Shown piece by piece: positions 41,173 through 54,538 of a stretch of 64,000 nt of DNA. A program made the position numbers and the translations under genes. Origin of the DNA: Rhizomucor pusillus (lineage: Eukaryota; Mucoromycota; Mucoromycetes; Mucorales; Lichtheimiaceae). The stretch lies in assembly GCA_900175165.2 (NCBI GenBank), contig FWWN02000599.1, forward strand, positions 60,664 through 124,663, in the 5' to 3' direction. The notes under the pieces are model-generated. The model was not told where the DNA came from and searched no databases. It worked only from the letters and a program-made list of their open reading frames with translations. Each line of letters opens with the position of its first letter. Positions within the stretch are counted from its first letter, which is position 1.

Positions 41173-44100
41173 CTATGTACTAAAATATTCGGCTATTATG
41201 TGGACCTCGCCGCTTCCCAGTGGATTTAATGGCAGCCACCTATCGATTTTTGGCTGATCAGGCTGTACAAGATCCCAGACGTTGTAGCGACATTCGCCGA
41301 GTAAAACCGCTCGACCTAATTTGTTGTAATCCAATATCTTTAGACTAAGCACAGTGGGTTGCTCAGTGATGCTCTGTGTAAAAGTCTCGTTCCTGGCAAT
41401 TTTCATTAGCTTTTCGTTGCCACTACTAGCAGGTTCCAAGCTGATTTACCATGCAGGTGCTAATGTTTTCATTATTGTTTGTGTTTTCATAGCTTTTTTG
41501 CCCAGGCGTATGCGAACATATGGATCGCTGGTTCCACTCTTATCGACACCGTGAAGTCCACGGGCCTCCACCAGTGTCAGTTTAAGGTGACCGGACTGTC
41601 CCGTTGCGCTGCTGATCTCCCCTTCATTCAGACTGCCAACCAAGGACTCGGTATCACCAAGCAGCGAGCCACTGCCAACAGATGCAGTGCGGCTGTGAGT
41701 GGTGCTTTCGCTTAAACCAAAGCTGGAGATGGATGTTGCTGTTCGTATTCCACCGCCAGCTCCGGGACCTTTCAGCGTTGCGCTCGTCATCATCCTGGTG
41801 GTGCTTAGCATTGTCGTCTGAGTCTTGCGCTTTGTAAGCAACTGAGGCTGCCAGAGGAATCGTACGCGTACAGTGCCAGAAACTCCAGCAACACCATCCA
41901 ACGGTATAGCTACCTCTTTGGCAGCGAAACTTTCAACCATATCACCACGCAGTGTGATACCTCCAGAGCCTTCAAGAGGATAATATTTGTTGAGAAATAT
42001 GTAAGCTGCATTGAGTTTCCTTTACCTACCGATTGGCTCGTCTCCTTTGATCTGGTTCCAGTCAAATACTTCAATTCTGAAGCTCGATGTCACTCGAGAT
42101 TGCTTGTTCCGGTATGAGAATCAGGGCAATCCATTGAACCCTTTCTTTATTCGTGATACTTACAATTGGGACAGTAAATTGTTCATTCTTCCAGACAGGA
42201 TCCAATGTCTTTTTGATAGTCGCACTCTTGTGGACACGTTCACCATTCACGGAGAATACTACGTATGGATCACTCGTACCTATGTAGACACGGAATAAGT
42301 TTAGTACATATATTCTCAGCTAACTCGTTGGTTCGCATCACGGTCTGCTAAATCCCTACCTGATTTGTCGGCGGCCATGAGGTTGTTAGCACGGAGCAGC
42401 GTAACTGTCAAGGTACCCTGATCTAAAAAGAGACAAAATAAATTTAGCATTCCATTCAAAGATACTGCTCCCCATTGAAGCATATCGAACTAGCTACTTA
42501 CTGCCAATACTTTCGTCGGGACTCAGTTCAAAGTCGCTCATAGGCACGAAATCAAAGCTTAGTCTAATCCGTCCTTCGGTGGTACCGAAAAGATCGAACC
42601 ATTCACCGTGATGGTCCTCTATCTTGAAATCAGGCTGCATTCGCCTCTGGCGCTGGATATAACGAACGATACTTGATACCGAGTCGATCCAGTAACCGAC
42701 CTTTATGTCATCTTTTTCGTCTGCCGTAGCTGGCCGAAGTTCGATCGCAACACGCGAAACATCGGCTTCTTTGATGAATACATCCGATATTTCATTAAAG
42801 GTTAGCTCCCGACCTTTAGCACGCGCCGTCTTGTATTGAGGATAGAGTGAGTCTGCTAGGACTTGGCAGTATGCATGCGCGAATTTTGGTAATTGCACAG
42901 AATGTATTTTGATGCGTAATACACCGACTTGATAGGATGCTAAATCAATTAGATCGTCGGGCGTGTACTTGATATAAGCGCCATGAAGATCCTTGACGGG
43001 TACTTCTTGGCGATCGACAGCGTGATCGATTTGTGCACCATCATTTCCATCTTGATCCCTTTCCGGTGCTGGAGAAATGGCACGTGGTCGAGGCAGTGCC
43101 AGTGTTGGATAGAATTCAGCTGTAAATCGCAGTTCGCCTTTGCCAGCTTTTCTGTCTATCGACCTCAAGGGCATCCATCTGCACAAGATTTAGTCACTCC
43201 GAATATAAGCGCGATAATATGTATAGCACTTACTGGTCTATCTTTACACCCGATCGGTCGTACCATTTATCTGGATCTTCGCTCTGGCTACCAACAAAGA
43301 GTTTGACAAGTTCATGAGTTTTAAGGTCTACAAGGCCAAGATGTTTGTCTTTTGATTTTGCGTTCCAATCCATAACTTCCAGTGTAAGATCTTCTTTCGG
43401 TGAATGTACTGGAACGTACAAAGTTTCGCCCCATTCAGGGGAAAGATTATTATCGATAACTGATGTTCTTTCTCGAACTTGGTTTCCAGAAAGGACTCTG
43501 ACGTATGGATCAGATTTTCCAGCCGTAACTGCTTCAACGTTGCGCAAGTCCCGAGCTTCCCAGAATGTAAGGCGCATAACGCCAATGGGCGGGGCTATTG
43601 TAAAAGGAATGTTGCTCAGTTAAAAGTCATCGTCCAAGTAAGCACTTTGGGTACTTACCTTTGTATCCATGGCCTGTTGTGCTATCTAGCAAACCTCGTA
43701 TAATGACAGGCTTCCACTGAGCGCTAAGGCGTAATTTGCCAGTCTTGTCGTTGCCATCCTTATCCAAAGTCAGGGGCCACCAACCGTCGTTTTCTTCCTG
43801 CTTTTCTAGGATCTCTGATAGATGAGAAGTCCATACACCAAGCAATTCGTCCTTGTGCACCTTGTTCCAGTCTTTGACCTCGACTCGTACAAAGACTTCA
43901 TTTTTGTCCAATACGACAACTTCGCCTGCCTTTTCGTATGCCGGGTTATGCGTATGCCATGCAATAGATGTCTTGATTCTTTCGTGGCCATTTACTATAA
44001 CCCGCACGTAGGGGTTGATCTTCGCAGGTCCAGCAAGGTCTTGGCACTCGTGCACTGTTAAGCGTAACACAGCAGAGTCTAATACGTACAATAAAAATCA

Positions 44101-46003
44101 ATAAAGCACGATATACGTGTGTTTGACTAGACATATTACTTGATTGTGCTGGGGGCTCGATCGTGCCATCAGGACGTTTGGTTGGCTTGGAAACAGGGAA
44201 GTATCGCAAATCCACTTTGAGGTCGCTCATCGACTTGCCCTTGTGATACAAGGCAAGATCTCTACATTGAAGGTTTAATTTCTTTCTTCATGCCTCCTTG
44301 AACAAAAAAAAACCAAAAACTTACAGGCCTTCCTGAATACTGTGAGATTCACCATCCAGGTCTTGCAAATCAAAAAATCCTGTGGCAATACGTTCTTCTT
44401 TGTTCTCATGGTCCTGGGTGTTTGCCTCGAAGCACAGCTGATTGTTCAGATTATTCAGCAACAGGAAGCAAGTCTCGTTCCATTCGGGTTCGAATGTATC
44501 CTTTTGCACTTTGGTCCTGCCCAGCTCGCCTCGTCCGTCGTCAACATAGAACTTGATAAAGGGGTTCAAAGATGTTTTCTTAGCTGTGGCAAAGGGACCG
44601 TTATCTCCGTTAGCTGTATCCATGGAAGATGCAGAGTATACGGTAACTGCCAAAATGCCATTGGCGTGCGCTGATAATATCGAGTTAGACGAGATCTCGA
44701 GCAATGGTTTGTATCTGATTGTTTGCTTACATATATCAAAGTCGCCGTCGAAGAATTGCTCTACATCAAACATGAATACATTAGGTGCATACATCATGGG
44801 ACCAAGGATGGCATGCACTTGATCGCGGACGAAGTTTTGCAACCCTGGTATCTAAGCATAATCTTAGAATCCGGTTTAGGAGTCGATTTTTAGTGACAAT
44901 TGTACTTGCATAGTTGATATCGAAACCCAAGACGTTGGTTCCCAACGGTGCTAGGTCATAATCGAATACTGGTTTATCCAAAAACGATGCCTCGAACAAA
45001 CGGGCATACGGGAACTTGTTCATAAAATGTATCTTTACACGCATGTGTCCACGAAAAGCAATATTCTGAACAACTGCTGGAATTATAATGCCCTTGAGCT
45101 GATTTGTGGTGTGGATGTTGATAACAACCTTGGGATTGACACGTTTGTCGCGCTCTGCAGTGGTCAGATCATGCACGTCGCTAGGTATGAATGAGATGCG
45201 CCAATCCATGCACTACAAATGCTCATGTCAGGCGGTTGCTTTGTAGTGTCCGTTTTCCATCTATGATCATACCACAACTTTTGGATCCATGTCGGCATAT
45301 GTTTTTACACTCTCGATGCGGAATGGTTTCGTTCCAAGCGTCAGAGTAGTCAGACGTACAGATTCTACAAACGGAGGCAGATATTGACCGACTACTGCAT
45401 CCAAGTTTTCGAGGATCATTGTGCACAGAGCAGGTTCAAAAATAAGCCAAAACTTTTGCAAAAATGAGTTCATCCATTCGACGGGTTCTTCGTCTGCTTC
45501 GATGCGCATTTTCGCCAGCTCGCGCTGTATATCATTTCGTTTGTTGTGACGGAACTTTGCAGTGCTGGCTTGGTAGTAGGCACCTATGCTCCAGAGAAAG
45601 GGAAAAGTTTCTCTCTTTCAGTATATCCGTTTTTGTGCCATTTGCATTGGTTCTTGTACCACGTACCCAACGCAATGCATGCGAGCAGGACGACGCCGAG
45701 ACCGAGTCCCAGTTTGCTTGCAAGAAAGGCAAAACTCGCTGTCAACAGGAGAGCAGCCGCATTGTGATACCATTCGCCGTAGATATAACTAGGCACACGA
45801 GCTAGCAGCAGTTCCTGGAATGACTGGCTGTCGTTTGTCGAGTCCGCAGCTCCCAGTGACTCAAGCAACTGTTGCTTTTCGTTTAAAGTGTGCCTGAACA
45901 AGGGGAAAGCTCCTACACTCGGAAGTCCTTCGGAATCGTCGCTGATCCTAACAGCTGCGCTGGCCTCTTTTCCTGATTGCGAACCCTCGTCATTCGGCGC
46001 CAT
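41173..46003 (-). CDS. Tricalbin (extended synaptotagmin-like ER-plasma membrane tether)
   Basis: Fourteen hand-spliced exons from ATG 46003 to the stop at 41173 give about 1,329 residues. An N-terminal hydrophobic hairpin (about 78-112) is followed by an SMP lipid-transfer domain (about 140-380; PVEWMNSFLQKFW at its start). There are at least five C2 domains: near 360-470, 515-650, 655-790, 1000-1080 and 1210-1300. The last three have the SDPYV calcium-site signature (KSDPYV, TSDPYV, TSDPYV). The first two read LNPF and INPYV and probably do not bind calcium. Tricalbins sit in cortical ER and bridge to the plasma membrane, moving lipids and shaping contact sites. One intron (44909-44852) appears to use a GC donor. 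Single-base accuracy of the middle exon borders is not guaranteed. Confidence 0.9.
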
Positions 46004-47763
46004 GGTCGTTGACAGTGCAGGAAAAACGGGAGCCGAGAGCTCCGCGCATGAGACGATTTGCTTGTTGGCGGGACACACAGTGAAGATTTTGAGTTGCTCC
46101 GTTTGCCACACTCAACGTGACAGGATATGGATATATTCTCCTAAGCGAGCGAGCTGCTCCTTATCGTCCGTCAGTTGCCGCTGCTGCGTGCGACAACGAT
46201 GGGTCGACAGGGAGATAGTTTGGGGGAACCTTATGGTGGGTTTAAACACGAGACTTTCATCATCGAACTGGGTACGTACCCAGGTCATCCTGAAAAGCAA
46301 ACACTTGGATGCAGAATTCTCACATTCAAACACAGGACAGATGTTGCTTCATACATGTCCAAGAGAGGCCTTTGTACTACGACGTTTTCTGGTGCTTGAT
46401 GCGTATGTACAAGATCCAAAACCAAGAATGGTCGATTGTTTCATCCAGAGGCAGGTCGCGTGCCAAATGATGTAGCTTTGTAGATTGCATCATATCGTGT
46501 CCCAGGTTCGAGCTGTCGCTCCTGCCCTCTGCTTCTACATGCCCACAAACCCAATGTATAGCAACGCAATTCTCAGCATTATAGTACTAAGAATATCTAC
46601 CCAAGTCATATATTGAAAGTGCAAGCAAAAAAGGTACAAATTACAATGATTTAACTTGATCCAGGCATTGGAAAACAATGTGCAGTTATTTGCATTCTGC
46701 GCAGCATCAGGTCGTCATGTCTATGCACCCAAGTATGCAATGTGGGTCGGCTGAACAACTAGATTACTCAAAGTACACAGTAAGATAGGGATTTCCATCG
46801 GTCAGCCTCTTGACCATGCAGAAGCAAGCGTATGCATTTTTAGCCGATGCGTTACTCCACGGCCAATACGTGGTGAACACCTATGCAGTATCTCTATACT
46901 TTTTGCCACTGTGTCCACAGAATCACGGGAGAGTTCAAAGCTTCTTACCGTTGTCTCCTAAGCAGTACTAACTCCCTATGCTCCTGTCACATAGCGCCGC
47001 CTGCTGGCTGCGAGCACGAATTGGCGGGAGCAAGAAGGTTAGGGGCTTTCGAGAGAAAGCAAGAGAGGGGAGAGAAAGTCCTCGCTTGATCTGCGGATGT
47101 AGCTTATTGTCCGCTAGGATGGAGAAGAAATGGTATGTACATCCAGTCGTTCCGCGGCCCCTAGAGAGATAACACTGTTGTAAAGTTCCATTGCTGTCAA
47201 ATGATGAAATGATGACATTGTGCGACAATCTTTCATGCCAGTTGGCGCATCTAGTACAAGTATTATGAAGTGGCGGGCCGCACCATCATTCATCCGCCGC
47301 CATCGTCCCTACTGCAGCTGTGAGAATTGTCAACTTGTCCAAATATTCGGTATACAAACATCTTGTTATCCCAAGGCGCAGCGCTCCCGCCCCCACCCCT
47401 GGCTGTGCTCTCAAATGATATATCCCTTTACGGACATCAAGACGATCGCGTTCCTGCAGGAACGCAAAGGTTATTGACAAGGTATGAGCCGTTAGGAGAG
47501 AGGAGAAATAAAGGACGAAACTCTTGGTCTGATCCCCTTTTGTACGTACTTGGGACCAAGTCTGGCTCTCCTTGCATGGTCATCTCGTTCTGGTTTTTTT
47601 TCCCAGCACCTTCGCCACATGTCGGGTCACCATAGAGAGCGAAGGAATCGGCAATCGAGCCTTGTCCTACATGCCCCGTCTGGACGTGGCACTATATATT
47701 AAATAGAGAAGCTGGTCACTGGCACTTGTGCTACTCTTCTTCTTTATACAACACTTTCTCTCG
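46004..47763. other. Divergent spacer, about 1.8 kb
   Basis: Between the tricalbin start (minus) and the HAD phosphatase start (plus). Open frames of 60-100 codons overlap on both strands without family resemblance. No tRNA or repeat was recognised. Confidence 0.45.
47693..47700 (+). promoter_or_regulatory. Probable TATA box of the HAD phosphatase gene
   Basis: TATATATT about 64 bases before the ATG at 47764, in a locally GC-richer promoter and followed by a pyrimidine-rich leader. Confidence 0.5.
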
Positions 47764-48883
47764 ATGCATCGTCTTATTTGCCGCACTTACCCGCTCTCCT
47801 TCATGTCGCCCATCTCTATCAAGGCCGGCAGGAAGGACCTTGGTAGCATCCGCCTTGTCGCCTCTGATCTTGATGGCACACTGATTGTCGGTCAGTTCAA
47901 CGCGTAAGTATGGTCTTGCTATTTCTTTGTTTGTCCCCGGGCTGGGAACAACAGAATTGAACTAGTGCGTTCTAACTTTACGACAGTGGTCAGTTGACTC
48001 CACGTACGATCAAGGTTTTGCACGCACTCGAAAAGAAGGGCATTCGCATCGTCTTTGCTTCTGGACGCCCTGTACGTACAATGCTCAAGGCTGTTGAGCA
48101 AGCTCAGCTGAATAATCTGATGGTAATCTGTTGCAACGGCGCACAAGTCCTGGATAGTCACAGCAAGAAGATCATCAAGAAATTCTCCATTCCTCCCGAG
48201 CACGTGTCCGAAATCATTGGCAAAGTCAAGGATGCGTTCGGCGACGAGGCTTTTATTGGCATTGAGAGTGATGTTAATTTCAAGTGCGAAGCTGGCTACG
48301 CAGAGAAGCGGCGTGCATCCATGTACCACCCTCACATCATCGTTGAAGATCCACGTACTGGCTTCATGCTAACTGAAGAGGACACTGTTGAGAAGATCAT
48401 TGTTGTACACAAGACTTGGCCTGCCGATAAGCTACATGCTTATCTCAAAGAGCATGTCTTCAACGATCCAAAGTGGGAAGATATCATCCACCCGACTTAT
48501 TCTAGCCAACATTTTGTCGAAATCTCCGCAGCCAATGTGTCCAAGGCAACCGCTCTAAAATATCTCTGTGAACAGCTGGACATTTCCCAAAAACAGGTTA
48601 TCGCCTTTGGTGATATGCCGAACGACATTGAGATGATTAAATTTGCAGGTAACGCATGAACTGCAAACTTGCATAGCCTTATCGATTCTGATCCATCTCG
48701 ACAGGTATCGGCGTAGCCATGGGTAATGCTCACAAAGAAGTCAAAAAATTGGCAGGTATGTATCTAGCGAGACATTATTCCTTTTGCTGCAAGTTGCTTA
48801 CAAAAATGTTAGACCTGGTGACTGCCAGAAATGTGGACAACGGTGTGGCGCTCGTCCTTGAAAGAATGCTGAAAAAATTATAG
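47764..48883 (+). CDS. Cof-type HAD-superfamily phosphatase
   Basis: Exons 47764-47903, 47987-48648, 48705-48755 and 48813-48883 join in frame to 307 residues. HAD motif I is DLDGT (35-39, nucleophile and acid aspartates). FASGR supplies motif II, a C2 cap follows, and GDMPNDIEM near residue 255 is motif IV, with GVAMGNA after it, as in the Cof/YbiV group. These enzymes dephosphorylate sugar phosphates, FMN or pyridoxal phosphate; the substrate here cannot be told. The first 30 residues are basic and free of acidic residues until the core, so mitochondrial import is possible. An in-frame ATG at codon 14 could start a cytosolic form. Confidence 0.88.
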
Positions 48884-49632
48884 TCTTCCTCAGTAATCCC
48901 AAAATACGTACCTTCAACGATCTCTGTAGCACCTTTTTTTTTCAGAAACTTTAGTGTCATCACCTGCGCTAATACTCACACCTTTGCAATAATTTCGATC
49001 CACTTCATCCTGGAAACCTGTCTTGTTAATCACAAATAAATTAATGGAAACAACCCTGTTTTGCTATAATGGATTCTGCAACACGAGATTCTTTCGTAGA
49101 TCAATCGATTCGACAACTCGTTGATCCAATTCGGACTAGCGTTAGTATCTAGGGTACGCAGTGTAACCATGAACATTAGCTGTAACCATGGTAGGAACGC
49201 AAGTGTCTAATCATATCCATCTGTAAAAATAGACAAAAGCTCCAGTGGTACAAGATCCATGATTCGAGCTGAAGTGAATGGTGATCAATTTTACGCAATA
49301 TCCCAATGTATGCCAGATCCTAGGAAAGCTGGCTTGTTCTAGCTACTAATCAGTCTCTTGATAATATTCTTCGCTGTTGCTGATCTGTGAGTTGGACTAT
49401 CCTCGATGTTTCCATTGCAGCATGCGATAATTATCGTTTATGCATTTCACATCGTAGCTAGTACCCGCTTCAGCGTCCATAAATTCGAGCCTGCAGCGAT
49501 CATCATCAAGAACTAGGTAATATAGCGCTGCTGCTCAGATGCTGAAGGATTTGCAACACACCATTGATTCCCAAAAATATCTCGCTGCAATATTGGAGCA
49601 AGGACATGAAGGGTAACTGTTATTTATTGTAA
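48884..49632. other. Convergent 3' spacer
   Basis: About 750 AT-rich bases between the HAD phosphatase stop (plus) and the DPM3 stop (minus). No coding signal or RNA gene was recognised. Confidence 0.5.
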
Positions 49633-50037
49633 TTAGATGGATACACCTTTTGACCGCAAGTCGATTTTGGCTTGGTCGATTTCCTGCATAAAGCTTGAGA
49701 TTAGCCGATTCTATGCCGCCAAATGACACGGGCATAACAATTGCATTTACATTCATGAGTTCTGTGTACGCCTCCGGACAGTCACTGAATGTCATGACGT
49801 GCCATCCAAGATATCCTAAGCTATATGATCCGAAAGATACGAGTGCCCACCACGGTAACTGCGCCGCAAGCCTAGATGAGCAATATGTTCGCGATTGAAA
49901 ATAGGATGAGCACACTGTACCACTGGGACAATCTTGTTCTGTATCACGTCAGGTAGAGGCAATAGTCCAAAAAATAGAATAAGGTATACTACAACGGCAA
50001 TTGTGCCTGTCGTAAGTGCCTCTGTCGCTCTCGTCAT
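49633..50037 (-). CDS. DPM3: Dolichol-phosphate mannosyltransferase subunit 3 (DPM3)
   Basis: Exons 50037-49921, 49858-49751 and 49683-49633 join in frame to 91 residues, the usual DPM3 length. The chain begins MTRATEALTTG and has a first membrane helix (TIAVVVYLILFFGLLPLP). After the first intron comes a second helix with LPWWALVSFGSYSLGYLGWH, then the DPM3 hallmark MTFSDCPEAYTELM and a short charged coiled-coil end (EIDQAKIDLRSKGVSI). DPM3 anchors and stabilises the DPM1 catalytic subunit at the ER membrane, so that dolichol-phosphate-mannose is made for N-glycans, O-mannose and GPI anchors. Presence of DPM3 implies a human/S. pombe-type three-subunit synthase rather than the single-chain yeast enzyme. 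An in-frame ATG at 50073 would add 12 residues. Confidence 0.88.
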
Positions 50038-50161
50038 GTTGCATACGTCAAATAGGTCGTGTTGGAATGCCACTCTGGCAGAAATTCGGCGGAGTCAGAT
50101 GGAGGGTTTTTGGATGGTCGGCAGCCACAGAATTCCGACTTTTTTTTCTTGGACAAGCAGC
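50038..50161. promoter_or_regulatory. Compact bidirectional promoter between DPM3 and RPAC1
   Basis: Only 124 bases separate the two start codons, so both promoters and leaders must overlap. A T-run and CTTGG lie just before the RPAC1 start. Confidence 0.6.
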
Positions 50162-51598
50162 ATGCCCGGTGTCCAATTGCCAGAGAACGTAGAACTACTG
50201 CGAACTCGTGTCATCGTTGACCGGGACCGCGTATACAGTGTACGTTGAATTACGTTCGAATTCAGACGGCAAGGCTCAAACTTGTAGATCATAGGTGAAT
50301 GGCAGCGATTATCCTCACCAGTACCCGGGAATCAGTAATGCTTGGGATTTGGAAGAATTCAAGCGAGTATGTACCAAACTTTATAAGTACCTTCGACCAA
50401 GCTATTAACCACAGCAATGTCCAATAGAACTTCAAAATCACCATCAACCACTTGACACCACACAGCATCGAATTCGATCTGATCGGTGTCGACGCTTCGA
50501 TCGCCAACGCTTTTCGACGTATCCTTATCGCTGAGGTAGACCATACTATTTTGCGATGGCATAGTAGCATCCAGCTCACGCTAGAGTCCAGGTTCCCACT
50601 ATGGCCATCGAGAAAGTGTACGTTATCAACAATACCTCCATTATCCACGACGAAGTGTTGGCACACCGCTTGGGTTTAATACCTATCCTCGCTGATCCTA
50701 TGGCTTTCCAATACAGGAGTGGTATGTGCTCAACTACCAACGTCTTGTTCGTTGGTTATATATCACAAAGCCATTACTAATTGTTTGGTGCTTACAGAGG
50801 AGGACGGGCCTACTGATATGAACACTTTGGTGTTTAAGCTCAAAGTCAAGTGCGAAAGGAACCCGAACGCGGCCGCTGACGAGACCGATCCTAAAAAGAA
50901 GTATATTAACAGCCACGGTATGGATAATTTGGGAGTAATACAAAAATCTAGAAAGTGATTATTAACGGTAACGGTTCTTATCAGTGTATTCCAAGGACCT
51001 CATTTGGGAACCCAAGGGCATTCAAGCTGAAAAATTCAAAAACAACCCTATTCGACCAGTACACGACGATATTTTGATCGCCAAACTTCGACCAGGACAG
51101 GAGATTGATATGGAACTTCATTGTCACAAGGGCATTGGAAAGGACCATGCAAAGTGGTCACCAGTCGCTACTGCCTCCTATCGTCTTCTTCCAGAAATTA
51201 CCATTTTACAACCTATCACTGGCGATGCTGCATACCGCTTCCAAAAATGCTTCCCTCCCGGAGTCGTCGATGTAGTGGAAGAGAATGGTCAGAAAGTTGC
51301 CAAAGTTGTCAACCCACGCAAAGATACCGTCAGCAGAGAAGTATTACGGCACGACGAATTCAAAGACAAAGTACGACTTACTCGTGTGCGCGATCACTTT
51401 ATTTGTAAGCTGCATGAATCCGTTGAATTGGGTGAATGAACGCTGACGTTGCATAATATTCTAGTTAAAATTGAGAGCACAGGTGTTATTCCTCCACAGG
51501 ATTTGTTTATACATGCTGTCAATGTTCTTAAAGAAAAAGTGAAGACTATGATTCCTTTATTGGAGCGAGCAACCAACCATCAAAACATTTCCCAATAA
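50162..51598 (+). CDS. RPC40: DNA-directed RNA polymerases I and III subunit RPAC1 (Rpc40)
   Basis: Seven exons give about 355 residues. Key stretches are [28 protein letters not shown], the alpha-like dimerisation block ([20 protein letters not shown] then [10 protein letters not shown] and [14 protein letters not shown]), the insert with [19 protein letters not shown], and a C-terminal [15 protein letters not shown] helix. This is the AC40 subunit, the alpha/Rpb3 counterpart that pairs with AC19 to start assembly of RNA polymerases I and III in the nucleus. All exon joins keep frame with canonical GT-AG ends. The stop codon TAA lies inside AATAAA, so the polyadenylation signal may overlap the stop. 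Confidence 0.92.
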
Positions 51599-51644
51599 AA
51601 AGCATGCAGATTCATTTTTTATTCATTTGCACAGAAAAGAAAAG

Positions 51645-52893
<1,249 letters not shown>

Positions 52894-53035
52894 ACTTGTA
52901 ATAATACAGGAAGAAGAAGATGTAAGGAAACGGCTCGGGTCGCAAACGCATCCTCTTTATATTTGATCGGGGCGCGGTTGTCAATATGCATGGATGTGAC
53001 TTTTCTAACTTGTTGCCATCTTGTCCAGCCCCAAT

Positions 53036-53954
53036 ATGATCCCTACACCGGACCTCTCGCACTTGACTAGCCAGGACTTTGACAAGGTTTATGAGCCAGC
53101 TGGTATATTTTTAAACCATTGTCTCGCCCAACCGAGCGCTCACGTGGGTCTAATTATAGAGGATACCTTTCTACTTCTCGACGCATTGGAACAAGACGAA
53201 TCCTGGCTACGATCTCTTCGGCCGACCATTTGTCTAGAGATCGGGTAAGATGCTTCTCGATTACACCACCTTGCCAGAGTGCTGACAGTATCCAAAAGCT
53301 CTGGATCAGGATGTGTCACGACAATGTTGGCCAAGATCGTGGGTCCCGCCGCAGCAGGTAAAGCGAAACTGCAGCGTTGAGGCTCGTGGAGGGGGGAATA
53401 GACAACATTGAACATAAAAAGCAGTATATTTTACGACAGACATCAACACACATGCGTGCGCAGTAACCAAAACAACGGGCTTGCATAATCAAGTCCCATC
53501 CATCGAACCCGTTACGACCTCCTTGGTTGATTCGCTCCTGCCTCGTTTGTCAAACAAAGTCGACGTGCTCTGTTTTAACCCGCCCTATGCTGTCACACCC
53601 TCCGAGGAAGTCGGCAGCTACGGTATCGAGGCGGCGTGGGCGGGAGGCATCGACGGTCGAGAGGTCATTGACACCTTTTTACCGTATGTCAAGGTGAGTC
53701 AGAGTTGCCGCTGCTGCTGCTGCTGCTGCAGAGAAACAAAAAGCCTCACGAGATGGGCTGCTCAGTAACACTGCATTTGCTATTTCAAGGAATTGCTATC
53801 GCCTGAGGGTGTGTTTTATTTGCTGCTTATTAACGAGAACCGGCCAGCCGAAGTTGCCGAAATCATGCGGAAGCAATATGGTCTACAAGCAAATATCGTC
53901 ATGGAACGTCGTGCAGGGAGAGAAAAACAGTACATTTTGAAAATTCAACGGTAA
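53036..53954 (+). CDS. MTQ2: eRF1 glutamine N5-methyltransferase catalytic subunit (MTQ2/HemK2)
   Basis: Exons 53036-53102, 53160-53244, 53299-53357, 53440-53693 and 53790-53954 join in frame to 209 residues. It starts MIPTPDLSHL. YEPAEDTFLLLDAL spans intron 1, the SAM-binding ICLEIGSGSGCVTTML spans intron 2, and DINTHAC begins exon 4. The active-site FNPPY motif lies in exon 4. This set is diagnostic for MTQ2/HemK2, which with TRM112 methylates the GGQ glutamine of release factor eRF1 in the cytosol, aiding translation termination. The length equals the family norm. A CTG/GCTGCT-rich microsatellite sits in the last intron (about 53706-53730). Confidence 0.92.
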
Positions 53955-54112
53955 CAACTTTTTACTTCGACTCTCTAGTTTACGGCGATTGCGGGTTTTG
54001 GGGGAGCGTAGATGGATGGGATACTCGAAAACATTCTCCTGTTGACCATTGCAAGTAAGACATGTGAGTCTTGCTTTGGCGCATTCGATTTGTTGTAAAA
54101 TAATCTTCTTCT

Positions 54113-54538
54113 TTACCTGAACCATTGGGATATGCCATACTTGAGACCTCTTGTGTATGAACTGACAGATGAAGATGTCTCGCGAGGTGCTGTTGCCGTT
54201 GCTGGGTATCTAGATCGAACGCGGTACCACCGCCACAGGTGGCCCAGGAGTCCCCACGAGAAGCCGTTGACAAACGGCATAACAAACTGGTTGACTAGCA
54301 CAGCAGAGTAGAATATTTGCAGCGATGAAGCACCTTCCCCTTTCAGACCCGCAATGGACTTGTTGAACTGCTGCTCGAACCGCATGTCTGGCACAGGTGG
54401 CCGCTTCAATCCTCTTGGAGCCGGTTCAACGACGTCGTCGTCCACTCCGTCAATCTCGAGCTCTTCTGCTTTCTCATAAAATCGTTGTCGCTCACGTCTT
54501 TGCCGTTCCAAAATGCGGCGAAGCTCGTCTTCCTCCAT
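54113..54538 (-). CDS. Small conserved fungal membrane protein of unknown function
   Basis: Intronless, 141 residues. The acidic/basic N-terminus (MEEDELRRILERQRRERQRF) is probably helical. It is followed by a proline-containing GLKRPPVPDMRFEQQF block and one hydrophobic stretch (about residues 75-100, LQIFYSAVLVNQFVMPFVNG onward), then a basic WRWYRVRSRY stop-transfer-like segment and a Ser/Thr-rich tail. The middle block recalls, from memory, the fungal DUF1770 family that includes an S. pombe mitochondrial outer-membrane mitophagy factor. I could not verify this. A tail-proximal membrane anchor is the only safe inference. It converges on MTQ2. Confidence 0.65.
   Translation of the reverse strand: MEEDELRRILERQRRERQRFYEKAEELEIDGVDDDVVEPAPRGLKRPPVPDMRFEQQFNKSIAGLKGEGASSLQIFYSAVLVNQFVMPFVNGFSWGLLGHLWRWYRVRSRYPATATAPRETSSSVSSYTRGLKYGISQWFR

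Noticed and set aside
45588..45667. Premature stop (GGAGCATAG) in tricalbin exon 1
   Set aside because: A GTACGT donor at 45666 and CATAG acceptor remove it as a 79-base intron, giving the smooth join ALGAYYQAS.
46495..46530. B-box-like GGTTCGAGCT suggesting a tRNA
   Set aside because: No matching acceptor or D-arm sequence. The B box lacks its last C and no clover-leaf can be drawn.
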